Positions 7,920-17,331 of a stretch of DNA of 64,000 nt are shown here, in pieces (the first letter of the stretch is position 1; every line of letters begins with the position of its first letter). The position numbers and the translations under genes were made by a program. The DNA is from Aureimonas fodinaquatilis (GTDB taxonomy: Bacteria > Pseudomonadota > Alphaproteobacteria > Rhizobiales > Rhizobiaceae). The stretch is taken from contig NZ_VTWH01000002.1 in the NCBI RefSeq assembly GCF_008369445.1, positions 620,001 through 684,000 on the forward strand, given 5' to 3'. The notes beneath the pieces are model-generated. The model was not told the DNA's origin, ran no database searches, and saw only the letters and a program-made list of their open reading frames with translations.

Positions 7920-10417
7920 ATTCGCACCGCCAGTCGCGCCACAACGCAAATCAGAATGACGGCAACTGTATAATCATGCCACAGGCTGCCTATTCGCAGA
8001 TCCAGACTGCGAACAGCAGACAGCATGCCCTGATGGTTGCGCCAGAATGCGTAAATGCCAAGCAAGGCTCCAACCGCCACATGCAACACCGCATAGCACA
8101 GCAACACAAATGTTGTTGCAGCCTGTGCATGCAGTGTCACATCACCCAGGCCAGACATGGCAAAACCAAGCGCAACCAATGCCACCAGATGTGCAAAAAT
8201 CACTCCAGCAATTTGTATCCCTGGGTTGGCTCCACGCGCGAGTTGGTGGATTGCCCAACGTCCCGATGCTGCTGCCGCGGCCGATGACACCAAAGCCACA
8301 ATCAGCAATGGAAGAAAGGCCGCAACGGTCTGCTCGGGTGGCCACGCCGGCGCAACGACCCACAAGAAAACCGTTGCAAACAACAGCGAGGCAAACAAAG
8401 TTGCATCGGCAACCAGCGTGAATGCCATCGCCCACCAACTTGGCGGCCTGGCGGTTTGCCAGTGAGGAGGTGCGGTCTCTCCAAGTCCGATATCCAGATC
8501 TGGCATATCCGTTTGACTGCCCGTTGTTCTGGACCAGCAGAAAAACAGCACAACAACGATGGCCAGCGGCACGGCTGCCAATAGATACAGCTTGGCCAGC
8601 AGACAGATAACGATAGCCGCGGTGGCAAGACCGCTGAACAGTGGCAGGTAAGTTGGCCGGGGAAGCACAACGACTTCTGTGGGTTTGCCAGTGACCATGT
8701 CGACCGCCAAAGTCTCCATCCATCCATTGCGCGTGAAGCCGAGATAACCTTTGCCAGCCGCAAGTTGCGGGCCCAGACGTCCCGGGTCGGCTCTGTCGGC
8801 GCGGTCTGTAACCAGTGGCAAGGATGCAAAACCATAGGAAGGCGGCGGAGTGGGCGTTGCCCATTCCAATGTGCGGGCTTGCCAGAAATTGCGGCGTGCC
8901 CGCTTGCCGAAGCGAAACTGCACAATGATATCCACGACAAACAGCGCAAAGCCCAGCGCCATGATGAACCCGCCAATGGACGAAATAAGGTTGAGCCAGT
9001 CCCACCCTGCTGACTGCGGATAGGTTGGAATGCGCCGTGGCATGCCCAGAAGCCCGGTCAGATGCATGATGAAAAACGTCAGGTTGAACCCGCCGAAAAT
9101 CATCCAGAATGCCGGAACGGCAAGGCGGTGTTCTGCCGCGCGCCCGGTGATGTGCGGCAGCCAGTAATAGGCCCCCGCCAGCATGGGAAAAATGAATCCG
9201 CCCACCAGCACATAATGCAGATGCGCAACCACAAATTGCGTGTCATGTGCCTGAAAATTAAACGGCACCATAGCCAGCATGACGCCGGTCAGCCCGCCGA
9301 AAATGAAGACAACGAAGAAACCGCCAAGATACAGCATGGGCACGTCAAATCGCGGCTTGCCCGCCCCGATCGTTGCGATCCACGCAAAAATCTGCACGGC
9401 CGTGGGAATTGCCACCAGCCCGCTGGCAGCGGAAAAGAACGACAGCGCCAGATGTGGAATTCCCACTGTGAACATGTGGTGCACCCACAGGCCAAAAGAC
9501 AGGAATGCGACGGCGATAACCGCGACAATGATAATCCGGTAACCCACAAGCTCGTGTTGCACAAACGTGGGTATCATCATTGAAATGGCCCCCGCCGCAG
9601 GCAGAAAGATGATGTAGACCTCCGGATGCCCGAACAGCCAGAAAAGATGCTGCCACAGCAAGGCATCGCCACCGCGTTCCGGGTCAAAAAACGGCAGACC
9701 GAACGCGCGCTCCACCTCCAGCAGAATGGACCCCAGGATCAGCGGCGGAAAACCCAGCAGCATCATGAAGGCCGTTATCAGAAGGTACCAGGCCATGATC
9801 GGCATGCGGTCTATGGACATTCCGGGTGCGCGCAGCTTCAGAATGCTGACAATAATTTCCACTGCGGCAGACAGGGCGGAAATTTCGACAAAGGTAATGC
9901 CAATGAGCCAGATATCGGCATTGATACCCGGCGCATAGGGTTGCGAGTTCAATGGCGTGTACATGAACCAGCCGCCATTGGGTGCCACACCCGCCAGCAT
10001 GGCGATGACAAGAATGCTGCCACCCAGAAGATAGCACCAGTAGCCATAGGCAGTCAGGCGCGGGAACGCCATGTCGCGCGCACCCAGCATTTTTGGCAAC
10101 AGATAGATCGCAAATCCCTCAAACATGGGAATTGCAAACAAAAACATCATGATGGTGCCGTGCATGGTGAAGATCTGATTATAGACCTCCGGCTCCAGAA
10201 ACCCGCTATGCGATGTAGCCAGTTGCGCACGGATGAGCATGGCAAGCACGCCGCCAATGGCGAAAAACACAAAGGCCGTTACGATAAACCGCTTGCCCAG
10301 AACGGTGTGGTTCACCGCTGAAAAATGGCCCCAGCCAGGCGCTGTGTCCCAGATGCGTTGCAACTGCTTGTGCAGACGAACAGAAGAGATTGGACCTTGG
10401 GGGTGTTCTGCGGTCAT
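7916..10417 (-). CDS. Cytochrome c oxidase subunit I fused to a subunit III domain
   Basis: The catalytic subunit of a heme-copper oxygen reductase, 833 residues. Subunit I occupies about residues 20-560: heme a ligand H86 (TMHGTIMMF), the GHPEVY motif with H264, E266 and Y268, the CuB pair H313-H314, the HDT site at 391-393 and H399/H401 for hemes a3 and a. A subunit III-like helical domain follows at about 650-833. The position that aligns with the K-channel lysine carries Gln342 (IPTAVQIFAW). The D-channel Asp is present (GARDMAFPR, D115), but the flanking Asn residues seen in A1 oxidases are not. Start ATG overlaps the coxB stop (ATGA). Confidence 0.93.
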   Translation of the reverse strand: MTAEHPQGPISSVRLHKQLQRIWDTAPGWGHFSAVNHTVLGKRFIVTAFVFFAIGGVLAMLIRAQLATSHSGFLEPEVYNQIFTMHGTIMMFLFAIPMFEGFAIYLLPKMLGARDMAFPRLTAYGYWCYLLGGSILVIAMLAGVAPNGGWFMYTPLNSQPYAPGINADIWLIGITFVEISALSAAVEIIVSILKLRAPGMSIDRMPIMAWYLLITAFMMLLGFPPLILGSILLEVERAFGLPFFDPERGGDALLWQHLFWLFGHPEVYIIFLPAAGAISMMIPTFVQHELVGYRIIIVAVIAVAFLSFGLWVHHMFTVGIPHLALSFFSAASGLVAIPTAVQIFAWIATIGAGKPRFDVPMLYLGGFFVVFIFGGLTGVMLAMVPFNFQAHDTQFVVAHLHYVLVGGFIFPMLAGAYYWLPHITGRAAEHRLAVPAFWMIFGGFNLTFFIMHLTGLLGMPRRIPTYPQSAGWDWLNLISSIGGFIMALGFALFVVDIIVQFRFGKRARRNFWQARTLEWATPTPPPSYGFASLPLVTDRADRADPGRLGPQLAAGKGYLGFTRNGWMETLAVDMVTGKPTEVVVLPRPTYLPLFSGLATAAIVICLLAKLYLLAAVPLAIVVVLFFCWSRTTGSQTDMPDLDIGLGETAPPHWQTARPPSWWAMAFTLVADATLFASLLFATVFLWVVAPAWPPEQTVAAFLPLLIVALVSSAAAAASGRWAIHQLARGANPGIQIAGVIFAHLVALVALGFAMSGLGDVTLHAQAATTFVLLCYAVLHVAVGALLGIYAFWRNHQGMLSAVRSLDLRIGSLWHDYTVAVILICVVARLAVRI

Positions 10418-11132
10418 TGCGCGCCCCCTGCTGTCAGTTGCATCAGTTGCGCCTCGAATTCTTCCGCGGGATGCGCAATGACGGTGAAGCGCATCGCCTC
10501 ATGACCCACACCACAAAATTCCGCACACACGCCGCCATAGGTGCCCGCTTTGTCGGCGCGCAACAGCACAGAATTCTCATGGCCGGGGATAGCGTCAATC
10601 TTGCCGCCCAGTCGTGGCACCCAGAAACTGTGAATCACATCATCACTGGTGACGGAGAACTCCACATCCCGCCCGACCGGCATGTGCAGAACATCAATCG
10701 TTGTTGCATCTGGCATGTCAGGGTAGTGGAATGTCCAGACCCACTGGCTTGACCGGGCCTCGATGCGCAAAGGCGGTTCGCTGCCCTGCCCGGCCATCAG
10801 ACGCTCACCGGTCAGGAAGGCAAAGAACACCAGCGCGGTCAGCACAATACTAGGCAGAACCACGCCCGCCCACGCAATCAACCGGGTTTGATGGCCGCGC
10901 GCCATGCCGGGTGAACGCCACGCGAGAACAAGCACTGCCGTGGTTGCAAGAAAAATGACGGCGCTGCCCGCGAGCATGACCCACCACAAGGTGGCGATTG
11001 CGCTCGCTCCAGGCCCGGCAGGGTCCAGCGTGGACAAATTGCCGGAGCAACCCGCCATCAGAAACGCTGCTGAACCAACGGCAGCGGCCCGCAGCGATTT
11101 TTTGCAGACATTGCCATGGAACCGGCGGGCAT
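10414..11132 (-). CDS. coxB: Cytochrome c oxidase subunit II, lipoprotein, with a probable -1 frameshift at the start
   Basis: Subunit II passes electrons from cytochrome c to subunit I through its CuA centre. The periplasmic cupredoxin domain has the full CuA set (H in IHSFWVP, then CAEFCGVGHEAM). Two membrane helices precede it, and a lipobox (FLMAGC) indicates a lipoprotein. The main frame has no ATG, GTG or TTG near the signal sequence. ATGs at 11132, 11117 and 11111 are in another frame; one extra A in the A6 run at 11098-11103 would join them as MAMSAKKSLRAAAVGSAAF. The stop overlaps the coxAC start. Coordinates assume that joined start. Confidence 0.85.
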
Positions 11133-11163
11133 TAATTCTGCTTCTGTTACAAACAGGAGCGCG

Positions 11164-11667
11164 GTGGTGGAAGAAGTCAAAAATACTGAAAATCCTGTTA
11201 TTCAGGCGGTGGCGGAAAAAGACATCAGTTCCGCTGTTGCCGTTGCCGGACACCCTCTTCACGCCATGAGCGTGCACTTTCCAATTGCTTTTGTCATCGC
11301 CACCTTGGGTTGCGACGTTTTTCTGTGGTGGAGCGGCGACAGCTTCTGGGAGCGCGCCGGACTTTGGGCTTCGGGTATCGCATTTGCTGGCGGCGTAGCT
11401 GCGGGTCTCATTGGAAGTGCTGAATTGCTGCTTGTTCCCGGTATCCGCGCACGCGTTGCAAGCTGGACCCATGCCGTTGCCGCAATGACGCTGATTTCCA
11501 TCTGTGGGATGAATTGGGGTCTGCGCCTGACAGAAGCAGCCCCTGTCCTGCCAAACGGCCTGCTGCTCTCTGGTCTTGCAACCGTGTTCACCGGTCTGGC
11601 CGGCTGGCATGGCGGAAAGCTGGTGTTTGATCATGGGGTGGGCCTCATGATCTCGGAAAAGGAATAA
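11164..11667 (+). CDS. DUF2231 membrane protein
   Basis: A membrane protein of 167 residues with about four hydrophobic segments and the DUF2231 opening GHPLHAMSVHFPIAF, followed by DVFLWWSGDSFWERAG and the GLIGSAELLLVPG segment. Members often sit near oxidase or cytochrome genes; the function is not established. Starts at 11164 or 11167 (GTG GTG) follow AGGAG at 11155-11159. The ATG at 11116 lacks such a site and would overlap the coxB start, so I reject it. The gene is on the opposite strand to the oxidase genes on both sides, and its end overlaps the copD end by 23 bases. Confidence 0.82.
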   Translation: MVEEVKNTENPVIQAVAEKDISSAVAVAGHPLHAMSVHFPIAFVIATLGCDVFLWWSGDSFWERAGLWASGIAFAGGVAAGLIGSAELLLVPGIRARVASWTHAVAAMTLISICGMNWGLRLTEAAPVLPNGLLLSGLATVFTGLAGWHGGKLVFDHGVGLMISEKE

Positions 11668-12118
11668 GCTGCCCAAGCCCGCCGGGCCGAAACAGATCCT
11701 TTGACAGAAAGTCCGGCAGCTCCGGCTTTGCCAGTACCAGAAACAAAACAGCGCAAACGACCAGAAGCGTGAACACGGTAACAGCTATAAACCGCCAGAC
11801 CGGGTAGACCTGACCTTCGTTGAACAGCCGGATGATCACCAGTCCGGTTAAAATGTGCAGCGTTGCCAGAATGCCGACAAACAACAGTTTGTAGCCGAAC
11901 CATGGCTGGAATGTCTGGCGCATGAAAATCAACGCGGTGCCGCTGGCAATTGCTGCAAACGCAGAAGGCGACATGAGGCCAACGTAAATAAACCGGACCA
12001 GTGCCTGAAGCCGATGCAAGGCGTCCTTCTCTGCATTAACTCGCTGGACGTAGAGTCCAGGCAGACAGACCAGTCCAGCACACCAGATGGAAATTGCCGC
12101 AATATGCACAAACTTCAT
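11645..12118 (-). CDS. CopD-like integral membrane protein of the oxidase cluster
   Basis: A protein of 157 residues with four membrane helices, starting MKFVHIAAISIWCAGLVCLP as in CopD/YozB-like proteins that often accompany CtaG and cytochrome oxidase genes. Conserved His residues in helix 1 (KFVHIAA) and helix 3 (LATLHIL) suggest heme or copper handling, which is inferred. ATG 12118 overlaps the ctaG stop (ATGA), fixing the start and indicating coupled translation; upstream in-frame starts lie inside ctaG. Alternative: a HemJ-like protein, less likely given the neighbours. Confidence 0.75.
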   Translation of the reverse strand: MKFVHIAAISIWCAGLVCLPGLYVQRVNAEKDALHRLQALVRFIYVGLMSPSAFAAIASGTALIFMRQTFQPWFGYKLLFVGILATLHILTGLVIIRLFNEGQVYPVWRFIAVTVFTLLVVCAVLFLVLAKPELPDFLSKDLFRPGGLGQLIPFPRS

Positions 12119-12849
12119 CCAGACCACGGCTGCTCTTTCTCTTCCGGAAGGCCAAGCAGCGGCCACAAACGATAGACCGCCGCCAAAAGGTAAGGCAACG
12201 CAGCAGGCACCCACATTGTCAAACCGGCCAGCTGCTGGTCCTGCAGCGGCGTCAGACCAAATGAGAATGTTGTTGCGAAATGCTGGGAATAGAGCGGCGT
12301 GCCAGCAAATGTCAGCAACGCGCCCAGCATGCCCATTTGCACAATGGTTGCCAGCATGGCCAGCGCGACTGCGCCGGGATTTTCAAGAGGACTAAACACG
12401 CGGCGCCACAACCACACAGCGCTGACCAGAAGGCTTCCCTGCATCGTCCAGTACCACAAGGGTTGTGTGACTGCGTAAGCGTAAACCCCGGGTGCGTGCC
12501 AGAACCAGAAAATGCCGGCATGTATTGCCGCGATCCAGCCTATTCCGACAGCCCAGCGCTTTTCTCCGGATGGAAAAGCAAGCGCGAGCAATGGTGCGAC
12601 GGCTGCCACCAGCAAAATGTGATGCACCACGCGCGCGGAAAACAGGGCGGCTGTCAGGGCGCAAAGAGGAGACATGAACAAAACAACGATGAGAGCCGTC
12701 GCGCTCACCACAAACCGGCGCTGACCCAGACCATAAAAATAGTTGGCGCCCAGTATGGTGCCGGCAAGCGCCAGCGCCACCCAATCCATATTCCACGCAA
12801 GCATCAAATCCTGAGGCGTTGGCGCTGGTCCGCAATAAATTCTGTCCAC
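12115..12849 (-). CDS. ctaG: CtaG-family cytochrome c oxidase assembly protein (caa3 type)
   Basis: A polytopic membrane protein of 244 residues of the Caa3_CtaG family, linked to copper delivery to the oxidase. It opens with VDRIYCGPAPTPQDL, has about seven membrane helices, and shows the family-like histidine segments VVHHILLVAAVAPL and WFWHAPG. GTG at 12849 is preceded by AGCAGGGGG and gives the expected length; the open frame to 12957 would add an unlikely 36-residue leader. It is the first gene of the minus-strand oxidase cluster ctaG-copD-coxB-coxAC and is divergent from ynfA. It is not the soluble Cox11/CtaG protein. Confidence 0.85.
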   Translation of the reverse strand: MDRIYCGPAPTPQDLMLAWNMDWVALALAGTILGANYFYGLGQRRFVVSATALIVVLFMSPLCALTAALFSARVVHHILLVAAVAPLLALAFPSGEKRWAVGIGWIAAIHAGIFWFWHAPGVYAYAVTQPLWYWTMQGSLLVSAVWLWRRVFSPLENPGAVALAMLATIVQMGMLGALLTFAGTPLYSQHFATTFSFGLTPLQDQQLAGLTMWVPAALPYLLAAVYRLWPLLGLPEEKEQPWSG

Positions 12850-12993
12850 CGCCAGCCCCCTGCTTTTGGAATCGCACTTAATTCCTAATGCAGAGCCTGC
12901 TGAGTGGTTCCCGACTTGCGTAAGCTTGACCAAGCTGTGACCAGAAGCGCAAAACACATTTCTCTGCTGCTCTGCAATCTGAACGAGGTTCCT

Positions 12994-13320
12994 ATGCCCA
13001 CTCCGGCCCTGTACATAGCCGCAGCCATTGCTGAAATTGCTGGCTGTTTTGCATTCTGGGCATGGTGGCGGCTGGAAAAATCAATGCTGTGGCTTGCCCC
13101 GGGCATGCTGTGTCTGGCCGCTTTTGCATTTTTGCTGGCTATGGTTGAAACCGAAGCCGCAGGCAGGGCCTATGCCGCTTATGGCGGAATTTATGTTGTG
13201 GCGTCGCTGGTCTGGTTGTGGAGTGTGGAAGGACTGCGCCCTGACCGCTGGGACACGATTGGTGCCGCACTCTGCATTGCGGGGGCAGCAACCATTCTCT
13301 ATGGCCCCCGCTCTGCATAA
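12994..13320 (+). CDS. ynfA: YnfA/UPF0060 family small membrane protein
   Basis: A four-helix membrane protein of 108 residues matching the UPF0060 (YnfA) family in length and pattern ([20 protein letters not shown] near the start; [17 protein letters not shown]; a final TILYGPR). These proteins resemble small multidrug-resistance transporters, and a transport role is only suggested. ATG 12994 is 5 bases after GAGG. It ends seven bases from the end of the convergent putA gene, with no terminator hairpin in that gap. Confidence 0.88.
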   Translation: MPTPALYIAAAIAEIAGCFAFWAWWRLEKSMLWLAPGMLCLAAFAFLLAMVETEAAGRAYAAYGGIYVVASLVWLWSVEGLRPDRWDTIGAALCIAGAATILYGPRSA

Positions 13321-13326
13321 CATCGG

Positions 13327-16300
13327 TCAGGCAATTGCCATGAGGCTGGCATTCCCGCCGGCAGCAGCAGTGTTGATGCTGGTTGCCTTTTCCTCAACCA
13401 GCCATTCAAGCTGATAAAACGCCCCGTCAGCCAGCGCCTGCACAGACAGAGCCTGCATCATGGCAATGCCACCATCCTTATCTGCAAGGCGACGTTGCAG
13501 AGTAGAAATGAATTCGCCTTCGCCCTCAGCCAGAACGGCATTCACCCGCGCCGGGATGGCACCGTCACGCAGAATTTCCGGCCGCAGATCCGCCGGCAAT
13601 CTTTCCAGCTCAAACCTGTCATAATCCCTGGCGGAGATGGCCATTCCGTTTCCGGTGGCAAGCGCTGCACCCATTTGCAATGCCAGGCCGCCGGGAGTTT
13701 TGGCACACAGCATCACAAGGCCGCGCGGCATAACCTCATAGAGGTTTTTTTCACCCACCGGACCAGGAAGTTCCAGTTGAAGGCCAAGCAGTGACTGCTC
13801 TGCCTGTTCGCGCACCTTGTCAGCATCTTCCGCCTGGCCGATCTGCACCAGCCAGTCAGCAAATTGCCGCAGTGCCAATGTCAGCTCTCCGGTGCCGGTA
13901 GCGGCCGGGCGTGCGGCCAGCAGGCGCTTCAGATAAAGTGGCCCGCCAGCCTTTGGCCCCGTGCCGGAAAGACCACGCCCACCGAACGGCTGCACGCCAA
14001 CAACCGCGCCAATAACATTGCGGTTCACATAAACATTGCCCGCGTGCACCCGGCTGGTGACCGCATCAATGGTCTCATCAATGCGCGTGTGCAAACCAAA
14101 GGTCAGGCCATAACCTGTGGCGTTGATCGCTTCTATGACATGCGCAAGCGCTTCTCGCCGATAACGGAGCACGTGCAGAACCGGGCCAAAAACCTCACGC
14201 TTGAGAGCGCCTATATCGTCAATTTCGACAATTGTCGGCGGCACAAATGTTCCGTGCGCCGCAGCATCTGACAAAGCGGGCTGTGTTACCTTGAAGCCGG
14301 CGCCGCGCATTGTTTCGATATGGCGCACTATGTTTGCCTGGGCCTCACTGGAAATAACCGGGCCGATATCTGCAGAAAGCCGATCCGTTGGCCCGACAGC
14401 CAACTCGTTCAATGCACCGCGCAGCATGGACAGCGTGCGATCCGCCGCCTCTTCCTGCACGCACAATATGCGCAAGGCAGAGCAACGCTGGCCAGCGCTG
14501 TCGAAAGCCGATGAAATCACATCGGCAACCACCTGCTCGGTCAGTGCAGAGGAGTCCACGATCATGGCGTTCTGACCACCGGTTTCCGCCACCAGCGGCA
14601 CAATCTGGCCCGATTGCGTGCGGCGCCCGGCCAATTCAGCCTCAATCAACCGCGCCACCTCAGTGGAGCCGGTGAACAAAACGCCGCTGATCTGAGGCTG
14701 GCCAACCAGCGTGGCGCCCACGTCACCTGCGCCTGGCACCAGTTGCAAGACATCTGAGGGAATGCCGGCGGAATGCAGCAGACGCACGGCTTCTGCTGCC
14801 ACCAGCGGTGTTTCTTCTGCAGGCTTGGCCAGCACCGTATTGCCAGCGGCCAAGGCTGCCGAAAGCTGACCGGTAAAGATTGCCAGCGGGAAATTCCAAG
14901 GGCTGATACAAGCCACTGGGCCAAGCGGCCTGCAGGACGCGTTGGGATAAGAGGCACGTATTTCGGCTGCGTAGTAGCGCAGAAAATCCACCGCCTCCCG
15001 CACTTCAGCCACTGCATTCGGCAGGCTCTTTCCCGCCTCCCGGATGATCAGGCCCAGCAAAGTGCCGCTGTTGGTTTCAAACAGGTCGGACGCACGGTCC
15101 AGCAGATCCGCACGCTCCTGCGCAGAGCGCTCTGCCCAGTTGCCCAGTGCCTTTTCAGCAGTCTGCACCATTGCGGCTATGCGCCCGACATCGGTGTTGC
15201 GCACCTTGCCAACAACATCGCGGTGGTCAGCCGGGTTCAGCACTGGCTCGAAGCCGGCAACACCGGTACCCTCAGGTCCTTCCGCCAGCCATTCGTGCGA
15301 TGCGCTGGCCTGCATTTCCAGCGAAAGTTGCGCCAGAACGGCCTCATTTGCCAGATCATATCCGGCCGAATTGACCCGGCTTTCAGCAAACAAGGCGCGC
15401 GGCGCAGCAATCAGCGGATTGGGACTTCCCAAGGGCTCGATGGCGTTGGCTGCCTGCACAGGGTCGATCGCAAGTTCACTGACCGAAACATCTTCATCAG
15501 CAATGCGATTGACGAAAGATGAGTTTGCGCCGTTTTCCAGCAACCGACGCACCAGATAGGCCAACAGGGTTTCATGCGTGCCCACCGGCGCATAGATGCG
15601 GCATGGCCGGTCCAGCGCATCGGCACCCACCACTTCTTCGTACAGCGGTTCACCCATGCCGTGCAGGCACTGGAACTCATATTGCCCCGGCCAATAGATT
15701 GCCGGATCAGCCATGGCGTAGATGCTGGCCAGGGTTTGGGCGTTGTGGGATGCGAACTGAGGAAACACAGCTTCCGGCGCAGCCAGAAGCTGGCGCGCAC
15801 AGGCAAGATAAGCCACGTCGGTGTGCACCTTGCGCGTATAAACCGGAAAGTCCGAGTAGCCTTCCACCTGCGCACGCTTGATTTCCGCGTCCCAGTAAGC
15901 GCCCTTGACCAAACGGACCATAAGGCGGTGGTGGCTGCGGTTGCCCAGATCAATCAACCAGTCAATGACCCGCGGACAGCGCTTGCCATAGGCTTGCACT
16001 ACAAAGCCAATACCATCCCAGTCTGCCAGTTCCGGCTCAAACGCCAATTTCTCCAGAAGGTCGAGCGAAATTTCCAGCCGGTCTGCCTCTTCGGCATCGA
16101 TGTTCAGACCGATTTTATACGTGCGGCACAGCGCAGCCAGCGCAAACACACGCGGGTAAAGCTCGTCCATCACCCGTTCCGCCTTGGCGCGCACATAGCG
16201 CGGATGCAAAGCTGAAAGCTTGATGGAAATACCCGGGCCTTCCAGCACGCCTTTGCCAGCGGCGGCCTTGCCAATCGAATGAATGGCCGCTTCATACTCT

Positions 16301-17004
16301 TTGTAGTAACGGGCGGCGTCCTCCGCAGTCACTGCCGCTTCGCCCAGCATGTCGTAGGAATAGCGGAAGCCCTTGCGCTCAACCGAGCGGCTTTTTTTCA
16401 ATGCCTCATCAATCGTTTCACCCCGCACAAACTGTTCACCCATAAGACGCATGGCGATATCCAGCCCCTGCCGGATAACGGGCTCACCGAAGCGGGAAAC
16501 AAGGCGGGACAATGCCCGCGACAGACCGGCCTCGCTGACCGTTGCCGTCAAACGGCCGGTAACCAGCAAGCCCCATGTTGCAGCATTTACAAACAGGGAG
16601 TTGTCGCCATCAATGTGCGAGCGCCAGTTACCCTTGGCAATCTTGTCTCGGATCAAGGCGTCACGCGTGGCTGTGTCCGGTATACGCAGCAGTGCCTCCG
16701 CCAGACACATAAGGGCAATGCCCTCCTGACTGGACAGGGAGTATTCGTGGATGAGACCTGGCACACCGCCGCGTGTTGCCTTGGCCCGCAAGCGATTCAC
16801 CAGCGCCTCAGTCATTTCGGCAATGGCGTGGGCCAGCGCCGGCGGCTGCGCTGCTGCCCGCAGCAAGGGGGCAACTGCTTCTGCCTCTGGCAGGCGCGTG
16901 GCAGCGGTAATTGCCTGGCGCATTGGGGTCTGCGCCGCCACAGGGGTGGCAAAGTCTGCAAATGCCCTGTTTGCCTGCTGCACTGTACCGCTATCAAATT
17001 TCAT
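13327..17004 (-). CDS. putA: Bifunctional proline dehydrogenase / glutamate semialdehyde dehydrogenase
   Basis: Oxidises proline to glutamate in two steps and feeds electrons to quinone. It has 1225 residues: an N-terminal helical region, the FAD-dependent PRODH barrel (about 200-480), the aldehyde dehydrogenase domain (about 560-1010) with VAETGGQNAMIV and the catalytic Cys in SAGQRCSA, and a C-terminal domain (about 1030-1225) as in long rhizobial PutA. The N-terminal ribbon-helix-helix domain of E. coli PutA is missing, so this protein should not repress its own gene. ATG 17004 has GGGG 6 bases upstream; ATG 17016 is the alternative. Two operator-like dyads lie upstream. Confidence 0.95.
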   Translation of the reverse strand: MKFDSGTVQQANRAFADFATPVAAQTPMRQAITAATRLPEAEAVAPLLRAAAQPPALAHAIAEMTEALVNRLRAKATRGGVPGLIHEYSLSSQEGIALMCLAEALLRIPDTATRDALIRDKIAKGNWRSHIDGDNSLFVNAATWGLLVTGRLTATVSEAGLSRALSRLVSRFGEPVIRQGLDIAMRLMGEQFVRGETIDEALKKSRSVERKGFRYSYDMLGEAAVTAEDAARYYKEYEAAIHSIGKAAAGKGVLEGPGISIKLSALHPRYVRAKAERVMDELYPRVFALAALCRTYKIGLNIDAEEADRLEISLDLLEKLAFEPELADWDGIGFVVQAYGKRCPRVIDWLIDLGNRSHHRLMVRLVKGAYWDAEIKRAQVEGYSDFPVYTRKVHTDVAYLACARQLLAAPEAVFPQFASHNAQTLASIYAMADPAIYWPGQYEFQCLHGMGEPLYEEVVGADALDRPCRIYAPVGTHETLLAYLVRRLLENGANSSFVNRIADEDVSVSELAIDPVQAANAIEPLGSPNPLIAAPRALFAESRVNSAGYDLANEAVLAQLSLEMQASASHEWLAEGPEGTGVAGFEPVLNPADHRDVVGKVRNTDVGRIAAMVQTAEKALGNWAERSAQERADLLDRASDLFETNSGTLLGLIIREAGKSLPNAVAEVREAVDFLRYYAAEIRASYPNASCRPLGPVACISPWNFPLAIFTGQLSAALAAGNTVLAKPAEETPLVAAEAVRLLHSAGIPSDVLQLVPGAGDVGATLVGQPQISGVLFTGSTEVARLIEAELAGRRTQSGQIVPLVAETGGQNAMIVDSSALTEQVVADVISSAFDSAGQRCSALRILCVQEEAADRTLSMLRGALNELAVGPTDRLSADIGPVISSEAQANIVRHIETMRGAGFKVTQPALSDAAAHGTFVPPTIVEIDDIGALKREVFGPVLHVLRYRREALAHVIEAINATGYGLTFGLHTRIDETIDAVTSRVHAGNVYVNRNVIGAVVGVQPFGGRGLSGTGPKAGGPLYLKRLLAARPAATGTGELTLALRQFADWLVQIGQAEDADKVREQAEQSLLGLQLELPGPVGEKNLYEVMPRGLVMLCAKTPGGLALQMGAALATGNGMAISARDYDRFELERLPADLRPEILRDGAIPARVNAVLAEGEGEFISTLQRRLADKDGGIAMMQALSVQALADGAFYQLEWLVEEKATSINTAAAGGNASLMAIA

Positions 17005-17062
17005 GGTTAACCCCATATTGTCACGCGTTCACGCAATTATGGCGCGCAAAATAGCCGGTTTT

Positions 17063-17113
17063 TGCCATATTTATAACGGCATATTTTGCCATAATGCCGA
17101 ATATTATTTGGCA
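17063..17113 (-). promoter_or_regulatory. Two TGCC-N11-GGCA dyads upstream of putA
   Basis: In an AT-rich stretch 59-109 bases before the putA ATG, two dyads have the same form: TGCC at 17063-17066 with GGCA at 17078-17081, and TGCC at 17095-17098 with GGCA at 17110-17113. Spacers are both 11 bases, and the repeats are 32 bases apart, about three helical turns. That layout fits an Lrp/AsnC-type regulator binding as an oligomer. Alphaproteobacterial putA genes are often controlled by the Lrp-like PutR, but no such gene is next to this putA. Confidence 0.5.
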
Positions 17114-17331
17114 ATATAGCCTTCTTACCGAATTATACTTTATACGATCCGGCCAAACCCTTGTGGCAATTCACTTTCTTCCTGAAGCCCGCTTTCCATA
17201 AATCGTAGAAGAGACACAACTTTAGGAGAGCTTGCGGGAAAGCCCGCTTCTGGCGTAGTCAGGAAGAGTGATTTTGCCATTTCAGTTATTTATCGCTTTT
17301 CATTTCAACCCCGTTTTTGAGGCATATTATC

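Noticed and set aside
11133-11676. N-terminal extension of the coxB frame to a 420-residue protein
   Set aside because: The added residues lie antisense to the DUF2231 gene, show no family similarity and would bury the lipoprotein signal peptide.
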